Origin: Adiantum capillus-veneris
Lineage: Eukaryota > Streptophyta > Polypodiopsida > Polypodiales > Pteridaceae
Direction: 5' to 3'
NCBI GenBank assembly: GCA_014529385.2
Contig: CM043946.1
Location: 22,376,577 to 22,436,576, forward strand
Length of the DNA: 60,000 nt
Below, piece after piece: positions 34,412 to 46,056 of the stretch. Below the pieces are notes generated by a model, which did no database searches, was not told the DNA's origin, and saw only the letters and a program-made list of their open reading frames with translations. The number at the start of each line of letters is the position of its first letter. Position 1 is the stretch's first letter. Position numbers and translations under genes: made by a program.

Positions 34412-35488
34412 TGTCGTGCCGTGGCACGTGCATAATGTGAAACTAAAATATCTACCTCGCTCTCAATTCTTTTGCTATGTGGGCCAAATTCTATGATGTA
34501 CATAGTGTGATATATGCGAAAATAGATACCACGGTTGCATCCCTGTATATACCTTCTCGGGACAACAAGGTCGTAGACAATAGATACCACGGTTGCATCC
34601 CTGTATATACCTTTTTGAGACAACAAGGCCCTAGACATGGCACTATGGCATGTTTTTCTACATAAATATATGCCTATTTTTCTTTAGAAATGTACAAATG
34701 TCAAGTGTATCAAAGTGGCACACTCGTTTTGCCTAGAAAGTTCATTGCAGGCAACTCGGCCAGAAATAGCAGGTTTCATGCGCGGGTAGAAGAGATGCAT
34801 TCAGAGTGCTTTCCAAGTGGTAAAATGAGGTTCAAGATGAAATTTAAGCCCAATGGGATTTTTCCACAATTTTAGGGATTTTCCTCGACTTGTTTGGGCT
34901 TTTACGAGCAAAAAAATGTCTTTATGGGCTTAAAAATACCAAAAATGGTCAAAAATGGTCAAAAATGGCTCAAAATGCCACACCACTCATGGTGCCATGA
35001 CTATGAGGAGTGAGGGAACATTTTAGAACATCAATATCAACACTTTGAGCTCCTCGGTGAAGGGATACAAAGCCTGCACCTATGGTATGCTAGTGCAGTC
35101 CTGTGCTGATCTAACCCTATATTCGAAGCTGTGAGGCCACCAATTAGGGTTTTTCCTCTTCAAGTACGTACTTTGAATTGTATTATGAGGTTCTAAAGCT
35201 TCCATGAAATGTCTACAACGGAGAATTGGAGCGTTTGTATAGGATTTTTATCAGGGCAAAAGAGCACTACAACTGTGTAATTAGCAGCGAGGCTACACCA
35301 AATCATCACGCACACAAGATTTTTGAGTTGATCTTGGTTCTTTTCCAAAGATAAGCTTTCATAGCTGGAGATTTGTTCTTTTTAAGTGTGTTTTTAGATT
35401 AAATCTTCTATGACTTGCTTGATTTTGCTACGAACTCTCACAGCCAGAGGCGTGACGCTTTCGTAGAGGCACTTTGCACTTCTTGACA
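34412..35488 (+). repeat. 5' LTR of gypsy element 3
   Basis: About 1,077 bases. It contains a tandem duplication of AATAGATACCACGGTTGCAT units that the 3' LTR lacks. The downstream TTTGGTGAGCCCGATG may be a primer site, but for a tRNA other than initiator Met; I cannot name it. Confidence 0.88.
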
Positions 35489-35573
35489 CAAGTTTGGTGA
35501 GCCCGATGCGAAATTAGGCTAGGGTGAGGGTTCAAAAGCTTCATTGGAGGTTTCAAATTAAAGCTTTAAAGCT

Positions 35574-36124
35574 ATGGAGCAGAAAGAGAAACAGGGGGTT
35601 TGGTTTGATCCAATCACAATGCAAACGTTTTAAGACTTTGCGGTGTTTATGCAGCAGCAACAAGCTGCAGAAAGGAGGGAGCTTTCCTCAACCAAATCAC
35701 TTCAATCTGTGGTGAAGAAAACTGACCAATTTAATGATAAATATGTAACAAAGTATCTTTGTGGATATGTAAAGGAGATGGAGCTTCATCAAGTGCCCGA
35801 AGTAGAGATGGTACAAAGTTTTGAGCTAGCTGTGGTTCCTGAGATCAGAGAGCTTGTAACAGGAATTATAAATGAGCATAGGGAAACATGGGAAGCATTC
35901 AAGTTAGCCTTAGAAGAAGAGTATTTCATGGAGGACTCCAAAAGGGTGACAAAGAGGATTTTTTTAGAGTAGGTATTTTGGCCAAAAGAGGGACTTTTGC
36001 CTATCGAACTGCTAAAGAAATTTGAACGCCGTTATGATCAACTTTCAAGGATTGAGAAGGCTACCCTAAACTGAGAGAAGACAGAGCTCTTTTTGCAAGC
36101 TGCAGGCAAAGAGATTCAAGAGAA
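35574..36124 (+). pseudogene. Gag N-terminal part of gypsy element 3
   Basis: From ATG at 35574 the frame reads MEQKEKQGVWFDPITMQTF, a stop, then FMQQQQAAERRELSS, YVTKYLCGYVKEMELHQVPE, SFELAVVPEIRELV and EEYFMEDSKRVTKRIFLE. This is a capsid of Ty3/gypsy type; I recall related sequences from mosses and ferns, unverified. A stop at about 35970 and another near 36070 break it. The LINE follows at about 36150 and Gag sequence resumes near 41000. Confidence 0.7.
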
Positions 36125-36692
36125 TTAATAAATAATTACCATCCGCCGAGTTTTGAAAGTTGTTGAAGCGAGCTCACTGCTGCTGCTTGCCCCTCCCCTT
36201 TTTCGCCATCGCTGTCTGCCCCCCTGCCCCTGCGTAGCACCCTTGCCCTCACCTCCTCGTGCAGCCCTCCCTGCCCGCCCCCTGTGCAGCGCATCCGTCC
36301 CACCCCCCTGTGCAGCCAGCAACCCCCTACCCGCCCGTCCCTTGCGCAATCCACCCTACCCGCCTGCTGCCACTCTCTCGCTGCCCTGCCCGCTTCCCCC
36401 CCAACCCACTTCCCATCCAGCCCACCTTCCCTTCCCCCCCCCCCCCCCCCCCCCCCCCATCCCCCGCCCGCTGCCCTCACCCGCTGCCATTTCCAGACCC
36501 CCCCTCCCTGGCCCTGTCTTCGCTCACTGAAATCCCCCCCACCCCCCCCCCGCCTCTTTCTTCTCTCTTTGCCTTTTTTTCTCGAAGGTTTCCTTCAACT
36601 GGCTTTGACAGTGCTAATTTTTTGGACAGTGCTCATCACGGTTTGTTGCAGCAAAATTACTCTATCCGCTTCTCCAACAGCAGTAGACACAG

Positions 36693-38084
36693 ATGGAGGC
36701 TCCAGCTCCACCACAGAGGGACTCTTCCGAAGCCCCCTTGCCCGACCCCGCTGAGCCCACCATTCGACTTGCTCTTTCACCGACAGAGCAAGCAAGCCTA
36801 ACCGCAGAGGTAGAGCGCTTACAGGCGACTTCCGTCATCTGCAAGATTCTCGGCACCCGACCCAGCAGAGGAGAGCTGTGTGACTTTCTCCAGGCCTGCC
36901 TTCTTGCAAAGGTGAACAAGATCTTGGACGTACAGATACTCGAACGAGGCTACTATCAGATCAATTTTGAGACCTCCGAGATGGTCTCCAAGGTCATCGC
37001 CATGAGTCCATTAACCATCCGAGCAGCTCGAGCCCACTTTCGACAGAGGAGTCTTGGTTTTGACCCTGCTTCAGATGTTCTGGTAAAGGAGGCAGACATC
37101 CCCATCTCCGTCTGCTTTCCTAGTTTGCGGAGGGAGTACTTACCGCTTTTGTCTAGGATAGGCTCAGTGATTGGGATTGTTGTCCTAGAGACACCTCACA
37201 CGGCCGCCTCAGTAGCTCCCAAGGTAGATGGCATTCCCTCAGTTCGCATTCTAGTTAGGGATACTCACACGCTCCCGAAGTTCATTCTTCTGTCTTGGGT
37301 GAGTGGGGGTTGGTTTAAACAGAGCGTGGAGTATTCAGGCCTCCCGAACTAGTGCTTCATTTGTCGACAGATGGGCCATCTCGCAAAGGCCTATCCACGG
37401 AGGAGGCCTCGACCTACACCACAGACTCAGCCCCAGCCTGCAAGGGGTTGCCAACAAACACAGGCAGAGACACATCGCACACATGCAGATCCACCCTCTG
37501 AGCCTGGGGCTCCAGCAGAGGAGGGATGGCAGCAGGTCCGTGGTCAACGACGGCAAGGGCCACAACGACATCCTGGCACTCAGAGTGGTCCTCAGGAGCC
37601 TGCACAGTAGCAGTGGGTTCCCACGGGGAACCATTTTGGTCCTCTTGAGCAGGATGAGGTCCGTGCTCCAGCCCCCACCTCAGCTTCACCCTCGACAGCC
37701 ACTTCCCCCCAGAGTTCCCCCCCTCCTCATCATCCTCCCCCCTGCCTCTTGCTCCCGCCGCCTCTTCCCCCCGCCCCTCTACCTCCGCCGCTCCCCCCCG
37801 CCCCTCTTCTCCACCTTTCCCCCTGCTCCTACTCCCCCCCTCCCACACTAGTTCCACAGTCATCCCAGGGGGCAGGGCCATCTCCGGATGCTAGGAGATC
37901 TCTTTGCAGTTCCTTTACCACTAGTCGCTTGGCAAGAGAGGGACAGCCTTTCTTGCAACCCCCTCTACAGCAGGTACATACACCTCCCTTTGCATATATC
38001 CCTTGTGGTCTGACGAGCATCGACATCCGGCGCCGATGGGACTTCTTCGACTACGACTTTACTCGTTTTGTCGACGACCCCTGA
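36693..38084 (+). pseudogene. LINE ORF1 (DUF4283-like domain and zinc knuckle), two in-frame TAG stops
   Basis: One frame of about 463 codons starts MEAPAPPQRDSSEAPLPDPA. It contains a globular part (QACLLAKVNKILDVQILERG, YYQINFETSEMVSKVI, LPLLSRIGSVIGIVV) of the kind placed N-terminally in plant LINE ORF1. After a TAG at 37350 comes the knuckle CFICRQMGHLAKAY, where the last Cys has become Tyr. A second TAG is at 37608. A long Pro-rich tail follows and the frame ends at 38084 after FFDYDFTRFVDDP. ORF1 proteins coat LINE RNA. Confidence 0.7.
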
Positions 38085-38599
38085 GTAGACCATGAGGCAG
38101 CCTGCTTCAGGGTCCATGTTTTGTTCCTTGTAGTTAGGGCGACAGAGGCCTTGGACTTAGCGGTTGGCTTCTCTTTTCTCCTTTGCGGCAGGGACCAGAC
38201 TGAGTGCACTCTTGACTCAGTGCTAGGGTGGTTGCACACACAAGTCCTAGAGTTCTCTCACCACATGGGAGAACTAGGAGTTACAAACATGCTTCAGTCT
38301 TTGTGGCCATTGGCCAAGTTTGCGGTGACCCCTCCAGATACAGGACGATGTAGACACATTGTGGTTTACTTCTTTGCTGATACATAGTGCTTTCCATGCT
38401 ATGTACACATTCATGAGGACTCCTGGTGGATAGAGGCAGTTGCTTTACGTATGGCTCGCTCTACTTGGGCTTGGGCTAGGCACTCGTCGCAATCAAGCCT
38501 ATCTACAGGATGCTCGGATGCAGATTACTCCCCATCCAAGCCAGACTCAAAGATAGCACGTTTAGTTGCTATGGTAGCATCTGATCTCTCTCCCTCCCC

Positions 38600-40985
38600 A
38601 TGAGGATCGCCACATGGAACGTGCAGGGACTTGGTGGGCCCCAGTTTCAGCATCAGTGGGGTCGATTGCGTCAGGAGCTTCAGCGCTGCCTTGTGGTAGG
38701 AGAGATTGATCTCCTTATGCTACAGGAGCACCATCTGTGTGAGAGCCACATTAAACGTTGTGGTCGGCTCTTGCGTGGATGATATGATACTTTTTGGTCA
38801 ACTGGTTTTGAACCTGGAGGCATCCAGGGTGGGGTATGTATGGCTATTGCGGATTCTTTGCAGTAGGCCATTGTGGACAGAGAAATTATAGTGCCAGGCA
38901 CGGCTCAGTGGATCACTATGCAGGTTCAGGGTTGCCTTGTGGGCTTCCTGAACATCAATGCGCCCAATGTGGCGAGTGCACGAGGAGAGTTTTAGTCACA
39001 GACAGTTGAGTCTCTACCCCGCAGGCAGAACACTGGTTCATAGGGGGGGACTTTAACATGTTGGTGGACCCTTCTGACAGGATTGGTGGTAGCCATGCTA
39101 CTGTGCATGGAGCTGAGATGGAAGCTTGGGAGAGGTTTTGTATGACTCTGAGGGTCTTGGATGTGTGGCAACACTCTAGTTTTGTGAGGACCACAGAGTG
39201 GGAAAAGTAAATCTATCGTGGATAGATTGCTTCTACACTAGTGACCATTTCAGTGACTTGGGTGGGACAGTTGGCATTCTGGCAGGGACTTCCTTCTCGG
39301 ACCATGCACCAGTGATCCTCACAATGGTAGACAAGCGCAGGAGGGGGAGCACGATGCTTCGCATCCCAAAGATGGTCTTGCTCGACTTTGCACTAAGAGA
39401 GAGAGAGTTGAGGCTCTCTGTACAGAGAGCTTGGATATGCAAGATTCTCCTGGTGATAGAGTGGACTCAGGACTAGCTTAGATTAGTCATTTCTTTCTCC
39501 AAAAGTCTTTGGCTTGCCTGGCTGTAGCGAAAGAGGAGGAGTAGCGTCTCAAACGGGGCATTTCTTCATTATACAGAGAATGTAGGAGCAGCATCCAAAT
39601 AGTCCTTGGTTGGAGGAGCAGCTACAGCAGGCTCACCAAGAGGTTGTTAGCACAGAGGAGCGACGACATGAGTTTGCTTTCCATCGACAGGCATCTCAGT
39701 GGACACAGGTGGGAGACAGAGTGACTGGTGCTTTCTTTGAGGCAGTGAGACCTTGGCATTCGCATGCCAAGGTCAGTTAGTTCAGGAGGCCCGACGGGTC
39801 AGTTGCCTCTGAGCCAAAGGACATGCGTGCAGTTGCTACTGACTTTTACCGTGAGTTACTATCTGCAGAGCCTCAGTCAGAGCATTAGGATGCATGCAGG
39901 AAGCAAGTGTGGGCACAGATGCCTTGCCTTGTGACTGAGGAGATGTGTTAGAGGCTTGAGCTGCCACTTCAGCTTGAGGAGCTGCACACGGCTCTTAGTG
40001 CACTCCCCCGTGGTAGCTGTCCAAGTGAGGATGCATTGACTCCCAAATTTTTCTTGGAGTACTGGGACTTGCTTGGCCCAGATCTCTGCTTTTTAGTACA
40101 TCTTGCACATAGGAGTGATTCTTGACAGCATGAGTGAGGGTCTGATCTACCTCATTCCCAAGGAGGGTGGCTCCTTGGATGAGATTCGATAGTGGCGCCC
40201 CATCACCATCCTCAACTTAGCCTACAAAATTCTTGCCAAGGCTCTGAGTTTGAGGATCTAGTCACTTCTAGAGAGCCTTATACATGGGACTCAGACAGGT
40301 TTTGTCAAGGAGTGCAGTATCCTTGACAACATCTTTACTGAGGCTTCTACCCTAGCGCGGCTTCGTTGTGAGGACCTGGTGATTCTTCTTCTTGATTTTG
40401 AGGAGGCATACAACAGAGTTGACTAGGACTTTCTAGAGGGCACTCTATGCAGGATGGTCTTCTTAGATGCTTGGATCATAGGGGTGTCCGCTTTGTACAG
40501 ACATGTCTTCTTAGATGCATGCTCACACGTTTGGTCAGACAGGGCTATCCTCTTGCCCCCTTCCTCTTTCTGTTCTATGCTGAGGCGATGAGCAGGTTTT
40601 TGGTGTCGCAGCAGGTTGGTCTACGGGGCTTAGCACTCCCTATTCGGGGAGATGAGCTACTAGATGGTGAGTTTGCTGACGACTCAGCCTTGTACTTGGA
40701 TGGCCAAGAGGCCAACCTTCACATGTGTGAGCAGGCTCTTGAGACCTTTTGTTGTGCATCTAGCACACTGATCAACTGGAGAAAGACTGTGGCTTTCTCG
40801 GTTTGGTAGTGCTTTTGTGCCCGACTGGATGCCAGGTGAGGGTTTTAGGTGGATTTCCCCAGGACTGCAGTTCGGTACTTGGGCTGTCAGGTTGGTTTGG
40901 ACTTGTCTCCCAAGCAGCAAACTGCTCCCCTCCTCCTGTCCATCAAGAGTAAGTTGTTACATTGGAGCTCCGCATCAAGGTTGGA
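38600..40985 (+). pseudogene. LINE ORF2 (APE endonuclease and reverse transcriptase), many stops
   Basis: It starts MRIATWNVQGLGG. Endonuclease motifs follow across shifts: LLMLQEHHLC, WFIGGDFNMLVD-like (near 39040), and SDHAPVILTM (near 39297). RT motifs are WRPITILNLAYKILAKALS (40190-40250), GTQTGFVKECSILDNIF, LLLDFEEAYNRVD, VRQGYPLAPFLFLFYAEA and the catalytic GEFADDSALYLDG (near 40675). Stops include TGA at 38780 and TAG at 38864, 40190, 40259 and 40424. The C-terminal part is missing. ORF2 would nick DNA and prime reverse transcription on it; this copy cannot. Confidence 0.85.
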
Positions 40986-40999
40986 GAAAAAGTATCTAA

Positions 41000-42100
41000 T
41001 GGGATTGGAGAATTATGGCCATGGGCGATAGAATCTTCTATGAAGGGTAAGATGACTAAAGAGGTTTTACATGAAGCTGGAGATTATATTCAGCTAGAAG
41101 CAGGCTGGAATGACCCTGTGGAATCTTTGTCAGTGCATACATACATTGCCAAATGTCAAGCCAATGAGGCCATTGTCAAATAGAAACACAGGCGTGAGAA
41201 TGGGGATGAAGGGCCTTCAAAGCGGGCCACGAGGAGTGGAGGCAAAAATGACACAGTGCCTCCTAGATCACCTTCCCCACAATAGATGCCTATCCTCAAA
41301 GTGCCTATGCAAGAAGCCTCTAAAGAAAAGAAGAAGGGTGCAACAAAAAGTAAAGCAAAGTGTTCGGCCTGCAAACTCCAATCTAATATAGAGGCAGCAA
41401 ACTGATCTCAAAAAGGTTTTGGAAGAGGATTTTGAACAGTCAGGTGGAATTTACCCTGGGTGAGGACCTTGGAATAGCAAAGAGGTATTTCCATGAAGAA
41501 ATAATTGATATCATCAAGAGGAAGCAGAAATCTCTTACTGAATCTATCCATGTACAAGGTGAAGAAGAGACTTTAAATGCACATGGAGTACAGGTCTATG
41601 GCGAGCAAGGTGATAAAACTAGTGTTGGATGCTACAAGTCTAGGGGAGGAGTAAAACAGGTAAATTCTTCAATGATGAAGATGAATTCAAGACCACTCAC
41701 AAGAGTCATTGGGCAAGAGCGACTACAAAGACCCTAGTGAAAGTGGGAGACTTAGAAGATCCATACATTGTGCTGATAGATCATGAGTCAGAAATTAATT
41801 TTATGTCAAAGAGTCTATATCAAAAAGGAAAATGGCCAATTGATATAAATCATGGATGGATGATCCATGCAGCAAACAACTCATCAGGAGAATTGTATGG
41901 AGCTTGCTTGAATATAAGGGAGACTATAGGGTATGTGAAACATGACCAAAATTTCTGTGTCCAGGAGATGTCTACATATCCTCTTATCCTTGGTCCTTCA
42001 TACATCACTACTACTTGTATGATGGAAACAAAGGTAATGGATGATGGTTCAGCCTATGCTAGGATAAGGAGCGGGGATGGGAAGCATGCGGTCTAATTCC
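41000..42100 (+). pseudogene. Gag C-terminus and protease of gypsy element 3
   Basis: Pieces in several frames read KMTKEVLHEAGDYIQLEAGW, SACKLQSNIEAA, VEFTLGEDLGIAKRYFHEEI and, from 41737, the retropepsin domain VGDLEDPYIVLIDHESEINF. The expected active site D-[TSH]-G reads D-H-E, so the Gly is lost. The domain continues with ANNSSGELYGACLNI and TYPLILGPSYITTTCMMETK. Protease would cut the polyprotein; this one is very likely dead. Confidence 0.7.
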
Positions 42101-42527
42101 TTATTGTTTGTGTGAACCATGAAAGGAACTGTGAAAGTCTCAAAGTGCAACCCTTGCCAAAAAAAAACAAATAATTCAAGGACTACAGGGATATGAGGGG
42201 TTTTGGCCATGTATCATTGTAGAGCGGGATTGCAGTGGTACAAGAAAGGAAAGGTTCTCACATGATGTATATGCAAACGAGATGTTTTCTATAGGTTTTG
42301 TAAGATTAGCAGACTATGGATCTATAGCTTTTACAAAGTGTGAGGACTTAAAGCGGGGTGAACAACAACATGTAAATAGTGTACAAAGAGGTTTAAAGAT
42401 GAATGGTTTGCTAGAAGATGATGAATGCATTGCATGTGTACTTGATGAGTGTTTGTTTGTGGATATTATGCAAGACTTGGAGTCTTTAGTGGATTGCAAT
42501 TTACATATGGAAAGTGAGGCTATAAAA

Positions 42528-42957
42528 GTATGCTCAATAGAAATATACAAAATCATTAAGGATTTCAAAATGCTCAAGGTGTTGATGTGTGAGTGGATAC
42601 TAAGTATAAGTTTGTGGCAAAGAAAGTTAAACCAGTGGCATTACCTCTACCAAAAAATTGCACAAATAAAATAGAACAAGCTTCTTTTCAACCTAGCCTT
42701 CGTGCCCCAAGCAAGATTGGACACAAGTTGCATATTGCAATTGAGGTTGTGAATGTATGCTCAATAGAAATGTACAAAATCATTGAGGATTTCAAAAATT
42801 CTCAAGGTGTTGATGTGCGAGTGGATACTAAGTATAAGTCTTTGGTAAATAAAGTGAAACCAGTGGCATTATCTCTACCAAAAGATTGCACAAATAAGAG
42901 GGAACAAGTTTCTTTGCAACCTAGCCTTCGTGACCCAGGCAAGATTGGACACAAGTT
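42528..42957 (+). repeat. 227-bp tandem duplication in gypsy element 3
   Basis: Units start GTATGCTCAATAGAAATATAC at 42528 and at 42755 and align to ACAAGTT near their ends with scattered changes. It lies between protease and RT. Confidence 0.9.
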
Positions 42958-43197
42958 CACACAGGATTCTTTGAAGGAGTAAAGGTTGGTTGGGAGGACA
43001 ATTTGACAAAAGTTAAAAGGACATGCTTTAAAGATATGCTTGCCAAACACATAAAAGCTTTTGCATTTGAGCCTCATGAGATAGGGTGTGTTGATCCATC
43101 CATTGTTGCTCCTATGGTGATCTTCACTATCCCTCATGTACCGTGGAACTTGAGGCATATTCCAATTCCAAAGGTTCATTTTCCAAAACTCATTTAG

Positions 43198-44260
43198 TTG
43201 CTTAATGAAAAGATCAAGATGGGTATTTTGGAGCCTTCTTGTGCTCCATATTTAAACAGGTGGTTCACAGTTCCAAAGAAAAATGGTTCTTTACGCTTTA
43301 TCCAGGATATGCAACCCGTCAACAAGGATACAATTAGAAATGTGGATACAGGGCCAATTGTAGAGGAGTTTGCAGAGGCATTTGTAGGAAGGACAATATA
43401 TTCTATGGGAGATTTGTACTCAGGGTATGATCAGTTCCAACTAGCAATGGAAAGCAGAGACCTGACTACCATGAGGACACCTTTGGGTTTGGTAAGCATG
43501 TGCACCTTACCTCAGGGAGCAACTAATTCAATTGCGCATATGATGAATGGTATGAGCAAAGTCCTACGTGACTTCATACCTCAAACTACAATGCCTTTCC
43601 TTGATGATGTGCCAATCAAAGGATGTGATGTAAGTGATATAGATGTGGCTCTAGACTCGAGGGGGTGTTGCAAGTATGTGGCAAACCATATCAATGATTG
43701 TGATAATATCTTGTCAAGATTGGAAGAGGCGAACCTTACCTTGTCTAGCCAAAAGTCATTTTTTGGTGTGAATGAAGTTCTTATTGTAGGACATATGTGT
43801 GGGCCATATGTAGAAGTCCTTGTCCTGCAAAGATTGATGTAATTCAAAGAATGAAAGATAACTGTGTAAATGTGACTAAGGTTCGAATTTTCTTGGGTGC
43901 ATGTGTAGTTTATGTTATCTAGATTCCGCATTATGCACATGTAGCAGAGCCTTTGTATCAACTTTTGAGAAAGAACCAAAAGTTTCAATGGAAAGAAATG
44001 CATACCCATGCCATGAGAAAACTAACAAAGTTGTTGCTTATGTCTCCAACTTTGAGAAAAGTAAACTACAAAGGTGGAAGACTTGTAAATGTGATAGTGG
44101 ATACTAGCGCCACAGGAATTGGGTGGGCGATTGGGCAAGATGATGATGATGGCAAGAGATATGTGGTGAGATTTGGAGCAAAGGTCCTAAGTGCTCATCA
44201 ATGCAACTATCCACATGTAAAAAGAGAGTTATGGAGTAGTCACAGCATTAAAATGTGAGA
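43198..44260 (+). pseudogene. Reverse transcriptase and RNase H of gypsy element 3
   Basis: RT from 43198 reads EKIKMGILEPSCAPYLNRWF, TVPKKNGSLRFIQDMQPVN, SMGDLYSGYDQFQLAM, TLPQGATNSIAHMMNGM and the catalytic TMPFLDDVPIKG. After a frameshift near 43840 RNase H reads LRKNQKFQWKEMHTHAM, VNVIVDTSATGIGWAIG and VRFGAKVLSAHQCNYPHVKR, ending in ELW. The FLDD and VDTSATGIGWA motifs fit Ty3. It is preceded at about 43000-43195 by a linker containing ACKDMLAK-like sequence and HVPWNLRHIPIPK. Confidence 0.8.
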
Positions 44261-44639
44261 AAGAATATCTGATAGGAGCAAATATAATAGCGGAGATTGA
44301 TTGGCTATCCCTTCTTGGAATGATCACAAGCTACTCAACTCCAGACATTGCTATGTTGAGATGGATTGCCTACATAAAGTCCTTAAATCCAGAATTTAAG
44401 CATTCTTGCAGGAAAAGATAATCCAGTTGCGGATATTCTTTCAAGAGAAAGGTATGAAAATGAAGAAGACATGGTTGTCGAGGGTGATGATGTAGGCACA
44501 AGGTTCTATAGTATCTCTCATGCCAAGGGTGATCATGTTTTCCTGTCAAATGCACTTGAGTCACTTACAAAGGACCTATATCAAGCTGACTGGTTGCTCA
44601 TTGGATGCTATCTGGGCATTTTGACAAGGCAAGAAGGAT

Positions 44640-45987
44640 GAACTAATCAAGAGTTCAAAAGAATACACAAAAAAGCCTATGGATACTTTTTAAAAGATGG
44701 ATACTTGTGGAAGCATCCAAAACAAAGAAATGGGATGCCATTGAGGGTTGTGAATGATGAGGACACTAAAAGAGACCTTATCGAAAAGTTTCATGAGAGT
44801 CTTTATGTTGGGCATAAAGGTGTATGGGCCACCTTTACTAAAATCAAAGAGAGATATTGGTGGAAGGTATGTATAAAGATGTATCTCATTATGTGGATTC
44901 TTGTGAAACCTTTCAAATTTATTCAATTGTACTTCATTGTGATGGGTTGCACCCTAGATACCCACTGGATATGCACTATAAGTGGGTAGTAGATTTGGTT
45001 ACCATGCCATTGGGCTTATGGAAAATGAGATACTTAGTGCTTGCATGGGAAGATTTGACCAACCAGGTTGAGGGTTGTGCTTTAAGAACAAAAAGCACAA
45101 AAGGGATATGTAAGTTCCTCTCAGACGATGTGATTAGCCATTATGGTTGTGTTGGGAAAATAACAGCTAATAGAAGTGAGTTGGATGTTGACAAAGCCAA
45201 GGATTTTTTCTCTAGATTGGGCATTACACTCGCTCTCACTACTGCATACAATTCTGAAGGGAATGGTAAATTAGAACATGGGCATCCTCCTATTATTAAA
45301 GCTTGGGATAAGGCTTGCAAAGGAAAAATGGGAGAGTGGCCTAGGCTATTGCCTTATGCTTTATGGGTTGATCATACAACACATAGCTCAGTTACTGGTT
45401 ATATGCCTCTTGAGTTGATGTATGGTGAGAAACCTATAATGCCAACTGAGGATGTAATTCTTACATGGAATGTATTGCCTTGGGAAAATGGAATGAGTAT
45501 GGAAGACCTTCTTGCTTTGGACATACAACAATTAGAAAGAAAGCCTCAAGATATTGAGATTGCAATAGCACGATTAAAAGATGCAAGATTGAAGAATAAG
45601 GACAGTTTTGATAAAAGTAAAAGGCTCATACCTAGAGGTATTGAGAAGGGTGATTGGGTGTTGGTGTATGAATGTAGTCTTTATAACCAAGATTCAACGA
45701 TAAGAAATCTTTCAAAAATATGGTTTGATCCTTATGTGGTTAAACATGTACATGGTAATGCAACTTATACCTTGCATGAGTTGGATGGTACAGAAATGAA
45801 GGTTCCCATTGCAGGAAAAAGAATTAAATTATTCTCAAAAGAAGAGGCGATACAAATCCCTTTGTTTCACAAGAAAGTCAAAATGAAAGCTCTTATGAAC
45901 ATGTTATGGATGAAGGTGAAGAAATATATGATGATGCAATGGACTTCGTTGCAAGTGATGACGAAATTGATATATATGTTGACTTAA
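44640..45987 (+). pseudogene. Integrase of gypsy element 3
   Basis: The zinc-binding part reads EKFHESLYVGHKGVWATFTK and DVSHYVDSCETFQIY, a H-x-H...C-x2-C type site with the last Cys lost. The core reads YKWVVDLVTMPLG (first Asp), then KITANRSELDVDKAKDFF where the second catalytic Asp is Asn, then AYNSEGNGKLEHGHPPIIK (Glu kept). The C-terminal part reads PYALWVDHTTHSSVTGYMPL, ELMYGEKPIMP, KGDWVLVYECSL and LDGTEMKVPIAGKRIKLF. The main frame is open from 44857 to 45987. The changed Asp indicates loss of activity. Confidence 0.85.
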
Positions 45988-46044
45988 ATGAACACTGAAC
46001 CTACAAAAGATATATATGGCACATGTCGGAGGATGTGCACGTTT

Positions 46045-46056
46045 AGAGGGGGTGGA
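46045..46056 (+). other. Polypurine tract of gypsy element 3
   Basis: AGAGGGGGTGGA immediately before the 3' LTR start TGTCGTG. Confidence 0.85.

Larger units (their letters stand above)
36150..40985 (+). mobile_element. LINE (L1-like, 3'-truncated) inside gypsy element 3
   Basis: Base composition changes abruptly to C-rich. A C-rich leader (36150-36692, with a 25-base C run at 36434-36458) leads into ORF1 and ORF2. Sequence ends near 40985 after the RT thumb-like SIKSKLLHWSSA, where the C-terminal part of ORF2 and a poly-A tail would be expected. The lack of a 3' end is unusual for a LINE, which normally loses its 5' end. No target duplication was found. Boundaries are approximate. Confidence 0.8.

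Noticed and set aside
35080-35100. TATGGTATGCTAGTGC in the gypsy 3 LTR resembling the 21-bp monomer
   Set aside because: Single partial match; the other LTR reads differently here, so I treat it as chance.
36136-36530. Pro-rich plus-strand and Gly-rich minus-strand open frames in the C-rich leader
   Set aside because: Low-complexity composition with few stops; no domain. Treated as LINE leader.
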